NCBI RefSeq assembly: GCF_000720175.1
Contig: NZ_JOIX01000019.1
Span: forward strand, 1 to 64,000
Direction: 5' to 3'
Origin: Streptomyces sp. NRRL S-337
GTDB lineage: Bacteria; Actinomycetota; Actinomycetes; Streptomycetales; Streptomycetaceae
Length of the DNA: 64,000 bases
The notes under the pieces are model-generated. The model saw only the letters and a list, made by a program, of their open reading frames with translations, was not told the DNA's origin and made no database searches. The number at the start of each line of letters is the position of its first letter. The first letter of the stretch is position 1. Shown in pieces: positions 28,737 to 37,835 of the stretch. The position numbers and the translations under genes are program-made.

Positions 28737-30902
28737 TCAGCCGGGCGCCGTCCCCTCAGGATCTGCTGGCTCCGCCGGAGCGGCGGCCAGCAGATCCGTC
28801 ATCCGTTGCGCATCGGACGGGCTCTGCCGGGCGTACAGGTCCCTGGCCCGTACGAAGCAGTCGCGCGCCGTCCGGGGGTCCGTGTGCTCCGCGGCGCTTC
28901 GTCCCAGCATCTCCAGCACGCGCGCCTGCCACGGCGTGGCCCCGGCCTCCTCGAAGACCAACAGTGCCGCCGCCAGCTCGGAGACACCGTCCTCGTAGGC
29001 GCCGGCGACGGCCCGGGCCCGCCCGTGGAAGGCGAGGGCACGGGCGGCGTCGTAGGGATCGTCCACGGCGAGGAGCGTCGTCCGGGCCCGGTCGAAGTAC
29101 TCCGCCGCGGGCCGCCCGTTCCAGGTCGCGCCCGGTGACTCCAGCGCCATCTCGCCCAGGACGATGCGCGAAAGGGCCGCGCCACGCGGGTATCCGACGG
29201 CCTCCCAGGTCTCGATGGCCTGGTGCAGGAAGGTGCTCGCCTCGGGGAACCGGCCGGCCTGCCGGTGCGCCGAGCCGAGCCCGTGCAGGGCCTGGCCCTC
29301 GTCCCGGGCGTCACCGGCCTCGCGGGCGGCGTCCAGTGACCAGGAGAACCATCGAATGGCGTCGTCGACGCGTCCGGCGACGCTGAACCCGATGGCGCCG
29401 GAGTTGAGCATCTGGCGCTCCGCGACCCGGTCCTTGCTGCGCCGGGCGGCCCGCAGGCCCACCGCATGGGCCTCCAGCCACAGCTCGTGGTGGCGCAGCC
29501 GGTGGAAGAGCGGCCAGAGCGCGTCGACGAGTTGCCAGGCCAGCTCGTCCCAGCCTTCCTCGTACGCGGCACGCACGGCCGCGAGGAGGTCCAGACGGTG
29601 CCCGTCGAGCCAGCCGAGCGCGCCCGAGGAGTCCGTGAAGGGGCAGGGCAGCTCGGGCGGGTGGACGTACGTGCGGCGCAGCGTCAGCTGGATCGGGGAC
29701 AGGTGCCGCTGGGCCTCGGTAGCGGTCGCCAGGTACCAGTCGCAGACCCGCCGTAACGCCTCGCTACGGGCCTCGGGAGGCTCCTCCGCCCGTCCCCGCT
29801 CCGCGGCGTGCAGGCGCACGAGGTCGTGGAAGCGGTAGCTGTCCGGGCCGATGTCCTCCACGAGGTTGGCCTCGACCAGGGCGTCGAGGAGCTGTTCGGC
29901 CTCCTCCAGCGGGACCGCGCAGGCCGATGCGGCGAGGCGGGCCTCCACGGTGCGGGCCGGCAGCAGCGCCAGGCGGCGGTACAGCCGCGCGGCGTCGTCC
30001 GCCAGCACCGCGTAGGACGCGTCCAGCGCGTGGTGCACGGAGGATTCCCCCTCGATCGTCAGTGCGGCCAGCCGGCGCCGGCCTTCGGTGAGCGACTCCA
30101 CCAGGGAACGCATCGGCTGCCGGGGGCGGGACGCCAGCCGTGCGGACGCCAGGCAGAGGGCCAGCGGGAGCCCGCCGCAGAGGGCGATCAGCCGGTGCGC
30201 GTCCCGCGCTTCGCTCCGCACCCGGTCGGCCCCGACCCCCCGGGAGAGCATTTCTTCCGCAGCGGCCGGGTCGAGCAGGCCGAGTTGGTGGTAGAGCGCG
30301 CCGTCCGCGCGCAAGCCGGTGAGGCGATGTCTGCTCGTCGCCACGATCAGGCCGGTGCGGCCGTCCGTCAGCAGCGGGCGGACCTGTGCGGCCGAGAACG
30401 CGTTGTCCAGCATCACCGAGACCCGTAGTCCTGCGGTGACCGAGCGCCAGAGCGCGGTCTGCTCGCCCAGCCCCGCCGGTACCGGGCCGATGCCCAGCGC
30501 CCTCAGGAACTGGCCGAGCACTTCGGACGGTGCGGCGGGGCCGTCGGCGGAGTGGCCGCGCAGGTCCGCGTACAGCTGGCCGTCGGGGAACTGCTCGGCG
30601 AGGCCCCGCAGCCATCGGGACACCAGCGCGGTCTTCCCTATGCCGGCCGGCCCGGAGACGACGATCAGCGGCGTCGACTCGTCCGGCCGGCGGGTGCGGA
30701 GCCCGTTCAGCGCGGCGAGGTCCCCCTCGCGGTCGGTGAAGTGCGGGGACACCGGGAGGAGCTGACGCGGCACCGGAAGCCGGGCCGGCCGGCCCGCCGG
30801 ATCGCGCGCGTGGATGTGGATGCCGCCGTGGATCTCGCCGGCCTGGACGCTGGACCCCTCGATCCTTGCCGAGCCCCCTATGGCATTGCCGTCCCGATGC
30901 AT
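28737..30902 (-). CDS. NB-ARC/TPR STAND ATPase with N-terminal RHIM-like motif
   Basis: A 721-aa NLR-like signalling ATPase. Residues 9-31 form a short amyloid-signalling-like motif (IEGSSVQAGEIHGGIHIH) with a VQAG core at 19-22. The NB-ARC domain follows: Walker A GPAGIGKT (84-91), SVMLDNAFSAAQVRPLL as Walker B-like, LIVATSRHRLTGL, CGGLPLAL. A winged-helix part (YRFHDLVRLHAAERG) and TPR-like helical repeats (about 470-700) complete it. There is no N-terminal effector or DNA-binding domain. ATG 30902 follows GGGGGCGGCAG; the frame extends upstream into the SARP gene but without sense. It is divergent from the SARP gene. Confidence 0.82.
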   Translation of the reverse strand: MHRDGNAIGGSARIEGSSVQAGEIHGGIHIHARDPAGRPARLPVPRQLLPVSPHFTDREGDLAALNGLRTRRPDESTPLIVVSGPAGIGKTALVSRWLRGLAEQFPDGQLYADLRGHSADGPAAPSEVLGQFLRALGIGPVPAGLGEQTALWRSVTAGLRVSVMLDNAFSAAQVRPLLTDGRTGLIVATSRHRLTGLRADGALYHQLGLLDPAAAEEMLSRGVGADRVRSEARDAHRLIALCGGLPLALCLASARLASRPRQPMRSLVESLTEGRRRLAALTIEGESSVHHALDASYAVLADDAARLYRRLALLPARTVEARLAASACAVPLEEAEQLLDALVEANLVEDIGPDSYRFHDLVRLHAAERGRAEEPPEARSEALRRVCDWYLATATEAQRHLSPIQLTLRRTYVHPPELPCPFTDSSGALGWLDGHRLDLLAAVRAAYEEGWDELAWQLVDALWPLFHRLRHHELWLEAHAVGLRAARRSKDRVAERQMLNSGAIGFSVAGRVDDAIRWFSWSLDAAREAGDARDEGQALHGLGSAHRQAGRFPEASTFLHQAIETWEAVGYPRGAALSRIVLGEMALESPGATWNGRPAAEYFDRARTTLLAVDDPYDAARALAFHGRARAVAGAYEDGVSELAAALLVFEEAGATPWQARVLEMLGRSAAEHTDPRTARDCFVRARDLYARQSPSDAQRMTDLLAAAPAEPADPEGTAPG

Positions 30903-31082
30903 CTGCCGCCCCCGTTCCGATCGGTCACGGATCGCTTCAGCCCTTCCCCGAGGAGAGGGGCGGGAGTCCCCCGCACGGGTCGGGCCGCTCGATCCCGGCC
31001 AGCCCGAGGCTCTCTGGCCTCTGCCACCGGCGAGTGCCATGCTCGCTACAACAGATGGTGCGCCGATCAGGGGGAGGCGCTG
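30903..31082. promoter_or_regulatory. Shared divergent promoter region of the two STAND genes
   Basis: 180 nt between the NLR-like gene (minus) and the SARP gene (plus). It contains CCGAGGAGAGGGGCGGG near 30939 and an otherwise plain GC-rich sequence. No clear dyad or heptamer repeat was found. Confidence 0.35.
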
Positions 31083-34000
31083 ATGGACATCTACGTACTC
31101 GGCCCCATTTGTCTCGGAACGGAACAGCGCAGAATCGGCCTCGGCTCCGACAAGGAACGCTGCGTGCTGGCCTCGCTCGCCTTGTCGGCCGGCCGGCCGG
31201 TGGCCCTGGAAACCCTCGTCGACCGGCTGTGGGACGACACCCCACCGGCCAAGTCCCGCCAGTCCGTGCACACCTACGTCTCGCGGGTCCGCAGGGCGAT
31301 CCGTACGGCCGGGCCGGACACCGCACCGCGGATCACCCAGCACGCCCACACCTACACCCTGGCCATCTCACCGGACCGCGTCGACTGGCACCGCTTCCAG
31401 CGGCTGACGGCCCGGGCCCGGGCCCAGTCCGCGAAGGGGGACGACAGCTCCGCGGCAGCCCTGCTCCACGAGGCCGAGAGCCTCTGGGACGAGGAAGCCC
31501 TGGCGGGGCTGCCGGGGCTGTGGCCGGAGCGGATGCGGGCCCGGATGGCCGAGGAACGCCTCGGCGCCGCGATCTCCCGGATAGCCGCCGAGCTGCGGTT
31601 ACGGCGGTTCCACGGGGTGCTCGGCCCGCTGTCCTCGCTCGTCGGCCAGCACCCGCACGACGAAATGCTGCTGGAATACCTGATGTTGGCCTATTACGGC
31701 TGTGGGCGGCACGCCGATGCGCTGCGCGTCTACCAGAGGGCCCGCCGTCGGCTGCGCGAGGACCTCGGCGCCGACCCCAGCGCCGAACTGACCCGCGTCC
31801 ACCAGCACATCCTCCGCCGCGCACCGCTGGCTGAACTGCTCGGCCCGCCGGCCGTTCCCCGCCACACGGCCAAACCCGCCCCCGCCGGCCCCCGGAACCT
31901 GCCCCGCCACACCACGCTCGTGGGGCGGCGTACGGAATTGCGGCGGCTCTGTGCGGCCATCGACGATGCGGCCGGCGCCCCCGGCCCCGGCGCGGTCATC
32001 GCGCTGGAGGCGATCTCCGGAATGGCCGGGGTGGGCAAGACCGCCGTGGCGGTGGCCGCCGCGGAACGCCTCGGTGAACGCTTCCCCGATGCCCAGCTCT
32101 ATCTGGACCTGCGCACCCATGCCCACGTCCACGAGCCGCTGAACGCCGGGGCGGCGCTGGCACAGCTGCTGCGCCAACTGGGGACCGCACCGGATGCGGT
32201 ACCCGGGGAGACCGAGGAACGCAGCGCGTTGTGGCGCACGTTGATGGCGCAGAAACGGGCGGTGGTCATCCTCGACGACGCCGGCGACACCGACCAGGTA
32301 CGGCCGCTGCTCCCCGACCGTGGCTCGTCGTCGCTGGTCATCATCACCAGCCGCCGCCATCTGGCCGGTCTGCCCGGAGCCCACTGGCTGGCTCTCGACG
32401 TGCTCCCCCCGGACGACGCGACGGCGCTGTTCCGGAAGTTCGCCGGGGAGGAACGCACCCACGACGACGCGGCGGTCCACCACGTCGTGCGGCTGTGCGG
32501 CTATTTGCCGCTGGCGATCGAAATCGCGGCGAACCGGTTCAACGCCCGGCCGTCGTGGACCTTGAGCACACTGCGGGAACTGCTCTCCCGGGGCCCCGGG
32601 AGGATCAGCGAATTACGCGACGGCTATTCGGAGATTGCCCGCGCATTCGAGATGTCGTACCAGACCCTGACCGCGCCCCAGCAGATCATCTTCCGGCGGC
32701 TGGCCCTGCACCTGGGCTCCGAGTTCGGACCGCACGCCGCAGCGGCCCTGGTGGATCTTCCGTTGCCCGAAACGGAGCGGCTGCTGGAAACGCTGCTGCA
32801 CTGCCACTTGCTCCAGGAGCCCACGCCACACCGCTATCGCTTTCACGATCTCCTCGCGGAGTACGCCCGCATGCTGGCCTTCTCCGAGGACACCGAGGAG
32901 CAGCGCGGCGCCTCGCTCCGGCGGCTGGTGGACTTCTACCTCCGGGCGGCGGACGCCGCCGACCGGCTGCTCTACCCCCGCCGCCTGCGCCTCCCCCCGC
33001 CCGAGCCCCACAGCGCCCTACCGCCCCTGCCCTCCTTGCCGCACGCGGAAGCCGCCAAGGACTGGCTGACGACGGAGCGTGCGAACCTCCTCGCCACCGA
33101 GCGCCACGCCCGCACGCACGGCCCGTCCGACCGGGCCGCGATCCTGAGCCACGTGCTCGCGGGCTTCCTGGACGCCGAGTGCCATTGGACGGACACCGAC
33201 CGGATGCAACGCCGTGCCGTCGAGCACTGGGAAGGCGTGGGCGATCGCCATGCGATGTGCCTGGCGCTGCTGGACCTCAGCGGCACCCACGCCAACACCT
33301 CGCGCTACCCCCAGGCAGAAGCGGCCGCCCGAAGGGCGCTCGAACTCGCCCGCACGGTGGGGGCGCCGGACGCGGAGGCGGAGGCGCTGCGCGGGCTGGG
33401 GGTCCTGCAATGGCACCTCGGGCGGAACCACGAGGCACTGAGCCTGCACCAGGAGACGCTCGGGATCCACCTGCGGTCGGGCGACACCTGAGCCCGGGCC
33501 CGCTGCGAGAACAACATCGCCATTGCGCTGCTCTTTCTCGGCGAACATCAGGACGCCCTCCAGCATTTCACCCATGCCATCCACAACTTCCGGCTCGCCG
33601 GAGACGAAAGAAACGCCGGAAAATGCATCAACAATCTCGGTGATTTGCATATGCGTACGGGAAATCTGGAATGTGCGAGGAATTCTTACGAGGAAGCCCT
33701 CACCATCGCTCTCACCTTCGGCAGCGTCGCCGACCAGGTCACCGCTCAGACAAATCTCGCCGGACTTCTCCTGATGTCGGACGATGCCCACGACCTCACC
33801 TCAGGCCTGGATATGTACCAGGAATGCCTCTTCACCTTCCGCCGGCTCGGTGACCGCCGGAACGAGGCCAATGCACTGATCGGGATCGGCATCGGCCACC
33901 ACCGGCTCGGCCGTTACCCGGAGGCCGCCGGACACCACACCCGGGCGCTGGAGCTGGCACGCGACATCGGCGCGGCCCACGAAGAGGCCCATGCCCTGCA

Positions 34001-34298
34001 CCGACTCGGCGTCGCGGAGGCGGCCCTGGGGAACCTGGGCGAAGCCGCCGGCCATCTTGAGATGTCCCTCGCGCTCGCGGACCGCACCCAGGAACGGGAG
34101 CAGCAGGCCCGTTCACTGGACGCGCTCGCCGGCGTACGACTGCAGGAAGGGCGCCGCGAAACGGCCCAGGAGTTGTGGCAATATGCCTTTGGCATATTCC
34201 AAGAACTCGACACCTCGGAAGCCGCCCGGATCGGCCGCAAGCTGGCCTCCCTCACCGAAACGGAACCGCACTCCAAACGCCGCCACCGCAGCACCTGA
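31083..34298 (+). pseudogene. SARP-NB-ARC-TPR (AfsR-like) regulator interrupted by one in-frame TGA
   Basis: The full frame is 1071 codons. The SARP DNA-binding winged helix comes first (1-95, MDIYVLGPICLGTEQRR, ETLVDRLWDDTPP), then the bacterial transcriptional activator domain (about 100-250), NB-ARC with Walker A GMAGVGKT near 314, ILDDAGDTDQVRPLLPD, LCGYLPLAI, and TPR repeats to the end. A TGA at 33489-33491 follows LRSGDT. The same frame then continues without stops as obvious TPR sequence (ARARCENNIAIALLFLGEHQ, then CINNLGDLHMRTGNLECARN) to 34298. The ATG has GGGAGG upstream. One substitution, probably TGG to TGA, explains it. A sequencing error or readthrough is possible; the 802-aa product would keep DNA-binding and ATPase parts. 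Confidence 0.85.
34180..34198. repeat. AT-rich perfect dyad near the 3' end of the SARP gene
   Basis: AATATGCC, TTT, GGCATATT: an 8-bp perfect hairpin, unusually AT-rich for this genome, inside the TPR coding tail about 225 nt upstream of the small peptide gene. Confidence 0.4.
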
Positions 34299-34423
34299 GA
34301 TGGATTGCTACATATCCACGCTTTGCGGAAGTTACTGGCTAGTTCCGTTTGCGTCGCGCGCTTCCTCCATGGTCAACTCCTCTCGCCCCCCGTAGCTTTG
34401 AACAGCGTTGTTTAGGGACGAAG

Positions 34424-34627
34424 TTGAGCAATTATCTGAAGCGTGCCGGGACGAGTGCTGCAGTAATCACCGCCGGCACGATGGCGGCAACGCTGGGTCT
34501 GCAGGCCCTCGGTGCCCAGCCCGCCGCTGCGGCCCGGCCCGCCGCAGCCGAACGACCGATAGCCGCCGCGGCCCCCAGAAGCACGTCGGACACGATCTGC
34601 ATCCCGACGTTCGCCCGCGGGGACTGA
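34424..34627 (+). CDS. Small secreted peptide gene downstream of the SARP locus
   Basis: 67 aa from a TTG start preceded by TTTAGGGACGAAG. Basic N-terminus (LSNYLKRAG), a hydrophobic signal-like stretch (AAVITAGTMAATLGLQALGA), an Ala/Pro/Arg spacer, then a short distinct tail STSDTICIPTFARGD. The frame is open back to a TTG at 34349, but without a ribosome site. It could be a secreted signal peptide, an exported regulator-linked peptide like those near some AfsR-type genes, or a peptide precursor. No modification enzymes adjoin. No family recognised. Confidence 0.55.
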   Translation: MSNYLKRAGTSAAVITAGTMAATLGLQALGAQPAAAARPAAAERPIAAAAPRSTSDTICIPTFARGD

Positions 34628-34648
34628 CACCCGCGGGCCGACGGGCGG

Positions 34649-34780
34649 CCGCCCCGCAGCGCGACCGCCCGTCACCCGCCGCTCGGGCTCACCTCGGCGC
34701 CGCGGTCACGACCGCCCCGCAGCGCGACCGCCCGTCACCCGCCGCTCGGGCTCACCTCGGCGCCGCGGTCACGACCGCCC
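34649..34780. repeat. 63-bp tandem repeat, two perfect copies plus a partial third
   Basis: The unit from 34649 to 34711 is repeated exactly at 34712-34774, and a third copy begins (CCGCCCC at 34775). Each unit ends in GCGGTCACGACCGC across the junction, a small perfect dyad. The unit is 21 codons long, so frames stay open, but no frame has a credible start. It lies between the small peptide gene and the CDF exporter. Confidence 0.85.
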
Positions 34781-34906
34781 CCTCACCGCTCTGACCAGGC
34801 ACGATACGCCGTTCGACGGTAATGACAACGGTCACCGGTGCAGCCTTTGGATCTTTTGCCGAAGTGCTGTTTGCTTCGCAAGGAGGGGACCGGAGGAAGG
34901 AGCGCC

Positions 34907-35950
34907 ATGGGCGGCGACGCGCACAGCCACGGGCACGGCCACGGGCACGGGCACAGCCATGCGCACGGAGTGGCGCCGGACGCCGACCGGCGGTGGCTGC
35001 GGGCCGCGCTCGGGCTGCTCACCGCGTACATGGCGGTCGAGGTCGTCATCGGTGTGCTGGCCGGGTCGCTGGCGCTGATCTCGGACGCCGCCCACATGCT
35101 CACCGACGCGGTCTCGATCCTGCTGGCCCTGATCGCGATGCGGCTGGCGGCGCGGCCGGCGCGCGGCGGGTACACGTACGGGCTCAAGCGCGCCGAGATC
35201 CTGTCCGCGCAGGCCAACGGCATCACCCTGCTCCTGCTGTCGGTCTGGCTGGCGTACGAGGCGGTGCAACGGCTGATCTCGCCGCCCGCGGTGGGCGGGG
35301 CGATGGTCCTGTGGACCGCGCTGTCCGGGATCGTGGTGAATCTGATCTGCACCTGGCTGCTGTCCAAGGCCAACCGCTCCAGCCTGAACGTCGAGGGCGC
35401 CTACCAGCACATCCTCACCGACCTGTTCGGCTTCGTGGCCACCGCGCTCTCCGGTCTCGTCGTACTGACCACGGGCTTCGAGCGGGCCGACGCGATCGCC
35501 ACGCTCGTCGTCGTCGCGCTGATGCTGCGGGCCGGTACGGGGCTGGTGCGGGAGTCCGGGCGGATCTTCATGGAGGCCGCGCCGGCCGGACTGGACCCGG
35601 ACGCGCTGGGCGACCGGCTGGTCTCCCAGGACGAGGTCGTGGAAGTGCACGACCTGCACATCTGGCAGATCACCTCCGGGCAGCCGGCGCTCTCCGCGCA
35701 CATCCTGGTGGCCCCCGGCGGCGACTGCCACAAGGTGCGCCGCGGGCTGCAGGAGTTGCTGAGCGGCGAGTACCGCATCACGCACGCCACGCTCCAGGTC
35801 GATCACGTCGGGGAGCAGGCCGAGGCGGGCGAGGTGCTGACTCTCGGCCCGCGGCCCGGCACCGGGTCAGGGGCCGAGCCGCCCGGCGCCCCCGACCACT
35901 GCGCGGACGCACACGGGCCGGTGCACCGGCCCGGGCCGCACCGGCACTAG
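34907..35950 (+). CDS. Cation diffusion facilitator (CDF) metal exporter, CzcD/ZnT type
   Basis: A 347-aa proton-coupled exporter of Zn2+ or similar ions. The N-terminus is a His/Gly metal-binding tail (HSHGHGHGHGHSHAHG). Six membrane helices (about 27-210) follow, with the site motif SLALISDAAHMLTDA in helix II and GAYQHILTDLFGFVAT in helix V (HxxxD-type binding residues). The cytoplasmic domain contains EVHDLHIWQITSG. The C-terminus is again His-rich. The ATG 34907 follows AAGGAGCGCC; the frame extends upstream to 34838. No metalloregulator gene adjoins. Confidence 0.93.
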   Translation: MGGDAHSHGHGHGHGHSHAHGVAPDADRRWLRAALGLLTAYMAVEVVIGVLAGSLALISDAAHMLTDAVSILLALIAMRLAARPARGGYTYGLKRAEILSAQANGITLLLLSVWLAYEAVQRLISPPAVGGAMVLWTALSGIVVNLICTWLLSKANRSSLNVEGAYQHILTDLFGFVATALSGLVVLTTGFERADAIATLVVVALMLRAGTGLVRESGRIFMEAAPAGLDPDALGDRLVSQDEVVEVHDLHIWQITSGQPALSAHILVAPGGDCHKVRRGLQELLSGEYRITHATLQVDHVGEQAEAGEVLTLGPRPGTGSGAEPPGAPDHCADAHGPVHRPGPHRH

Positions 35951-36064
35951 GACCCCCAGGTGCCGCGGGCCCGTGGTCCCCGCTGCGCCCTCACTCGGGT
36001 GAACCCGGAGCGGTGGCGGGCCGCCTGACACCGGTCGCGGGCGGCGCGATGCTGCGATGGCGGG

Positions 36065-36712
36065 ATGAGAACCGGCATGAGAACCGGCATGACGGCCGCC
36101 GTCGTCTGCGCGCTGCTGTGCGCCGCCACGCTCCCCGGCCCGTCCGCCCTCGCGTACGCCCCGCAGGTCGCGCCGGCGCCGCCGGCCGTCTCCGTCACGG
36201 TCGCGGTGACGGACGGGACCGACGACGCCGAGGCGGGGCGGCGGCTCGACTACCGCGTGACCGTGCACAACATGGGGGCCGCCGACGTCCGCGGGGTCCG
36301 GATCGAGCAGCGGATGCCCGCGACCACGACCTCCGCGACCGCACCCGACGGCGTCGTCGAGGGCCGCGGTACGGAGGAGCGGAAGGTCACCTGGCACGCC
36401 GATCTGCCGGCGCACGACATCCAGGTGTTCACCGCCGAGGCCGTGCTCGGCGACCGTCCCGCCGGCGCCGCCACCGCCGCGCCCGGGACCCTGCGGGCCG
36501 CCGCCACCGCCTGCGTCTACCTGGGCGGTTCCTACGCGCCGGTGGCCTGCTCGGGCGATGTGGACGACCTGCCGGAGTCCCGGGCCGAGGCCGCGGGCGG
36601 TGGTGGCTGGGCGTGGTGGGCGACGGCCGCCGCGGCCTCGGCGCTGCTCGCGCCGGGGGCGGTGCGGGCGGTGCGCCGCCGGCGGGCGGCCGGCCCGGGC
36701 GCCACCGGCTGA
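36065..36712 (+). CDS. Secreted DUF11-like surface protein with C-terminal membrane anchor
   Basis: A 215-aa protein. Signal peptide MTAAVVCALLCAATLPGPSALA, then an Ig-like beta domain (AVTDGTDDAEAGRRLDYRVT, VHNMGAADVRGVRIEQRMP) typical of DUF11-type repeats, two cysteines (ATACVYLGG, PVACSGD), a C-terminal hydrophobic helix and an RRRR stop-transfer. The 5' end has a perfect 12-bp tandem repeat (ATGAGAACCGGC twice), giving three in-frame ATGs at 36065, 36077 and 36089; the first has the clearest upstream purines. Function unknown. Confidence 0.7.
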   Translation: MRTGMRTGMTAAVVCALLCAATLPGPSALAYAPQVAPAPPAVSVTVAVTDGTDDAEAGRRLDYRVTVHNMGAADVRGVRIEQRMPATTTSATAPDGVVEGRGTEERKVTWHADLPAHDIQVFTAEAVLGDRPAGAATAAPGTLRAAATACVYLGGSYAPVACSGDVDDLPESRAEAAGGGGWAWWATAAAASALLAPGAVRAVRRRRAAGPGATG

Positions 36713-36841
36713 CCCACCGCCGACGGCCGGGCCCGGGGCCGAGCTCACCCATTGGCACCGGTCCCGGTCGCGGGCGCCGGGCGTTCGCACTTGCCTGGAA
36801 GGTGGTCGCCGTGATCGCCGTGCAGGAAAGGACAGGACGCA

Positions 36842-37819
36842 ATGCCAGCGAGCGCACCCGTACGCCTGGGCGGGCGGGTGACGGAGGGGGACGGGCCGCC
36901 GGCCGGACCGCGGTGGCCGGGGCGCGCGCTGGCCGGCGGGGTGCTGCTGGTCGTGGGGGCGCTGCTGCTGCCGCTGAGCCTGGCCGCCACCTGGGCGCGG
37001 TACCGACTGACCGAGACGGACGGCTATGTGGCAGCGGTGGCGCCGCTGGCCGGGAACGTCGCCGTGCAGCAGGCCGTGGTCGACGACGTGACGGACTCGG
37101 TGATGGCCCACGTCCGGATCGACGGGCTGCTGAAGGCCGTCAGCCCCGCCCGGCGGCCCGCGGTGCGCCGCCATTTCACCCGCGGCATCCGGGAGTTCGT
37201 GGCCAAGCAGGTGCGGCAGGTGGTCACCGGGCGCGGCTTCCCGGCGATGTGGAAGGGCGTGCACCGGTCCGCGCACCGGACGCTGGACGGCAGCCTCGCC
37301 GCGTCCGGCGCCCCCCGTTCCCCGGTCACGCTCGATCTGACCCCCGTCGTCGAACGGGTCCGCCGTCAGGTGGCGCACAACGGCATGGGGCTGGACCTGC
37401 TCCGCCGGGTGCCGCGGGCCGGGGTGGAGATCGTGCTGCTCAAGGCCCCCGACGTACCGCGGATCCGGGCCGGCTACGAGGTCGTCCGCAGGGGGGCGGT
37501 GCTGCTGCCGCCGGCCGCCGCGCTGTGTCTGGGCGGCGGGCTGCTGCTGGTGCGGCGCCGGCGGCGGGCGCTGGTCTGTGCCGGTACGGGCTGCGCGGTG
37601 GCCGCCGCCCTGCTCGCCGTGGCGCTGGCGCTGGTGCGCGGCCGCACGCTGGCGGCGCTGCCCACGATGATCTCCCGCCCCGCCGCCGGGGCGTACGCCG
37701 ATGCGCTCACCGGGCCGCTGCGTACCGGGGTCTGGCTGCTGGCCGGCGCGGGGGCGCTCACCGCGGTGCTGGCCGCGGCGGGGCCGCCGGCGGTGCGGGC
37801 CTGGCGGAACCGGAGCTGA
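36842..37819 (+). CDS. Integral membrane protein of unknown function
   Basis: A 325-aa protein: one N-terminal helix (about 30-53), a large extracytoplasmic region (ARYRLTETDGYVAAVAPLAG through LLKAPDVPR), then three hydrophobic helices near the C-terminus (about 218-235, 245-265, 298-318). The pattern of a long soluble loop between first and later helices, and a start like LTETDGYVAAVAPLA, recalls a common actinobacterial membrane-protein family whose role I do not know. It follows the DUF11-like gene by 129 nt and may share its transcript. Confidence 0.75.
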   Translation: MPASAPVRLGGRVTEGDGPPAGPRWPGRALAGGVLLVVGALLLPLSLAATWARYRLTETDGYVAAVAPLAGNVAVQQAVVDDVTDSVMAHVRIDGLLKAVSPARRPAVRRHFTRGIREFVAKQVRQVVTGRGFPAMWKGVHRSAHRTLDGSLAASGAPRSPVTLDLTPVVERVRRQVAHNGMGLDLLRRVPRAGVEIVLLKAPDVPRIRAGYEVVRRGAVLLPPAAALCLGGGLLLVRRRRRALVCAGTGCAVAAALLAVALALVRGRTLAALPTMISRPAAGAYADALTGPLRTGVWLLAGAGALTAVLAAAGPPAVRAWRNRS

Positions 37820-37835
37820 CGCCCGGTCGGGTCGC

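Noticed and set aside
33489..33491. TGA as selenocysteine or programmed readthrough codon
   Set aside because: The site is within a TPR helix, not a redox site. No SECIS-like hairpin follows and the context is not a known readthrough type. A nonsense mutation or read error is simpler.
34649..34774. 63-bp tandem units as a CRISPR array
   Set aside because: Head-to-tail identical units without spacers, and no cas genes.
34800..34850. Zur-like box upstream of the CDF gene (GGTAATGACAACGGTCACC)
   Set aside because: Only the outer four positions and one inner pair are symmetric; too weak to claim.
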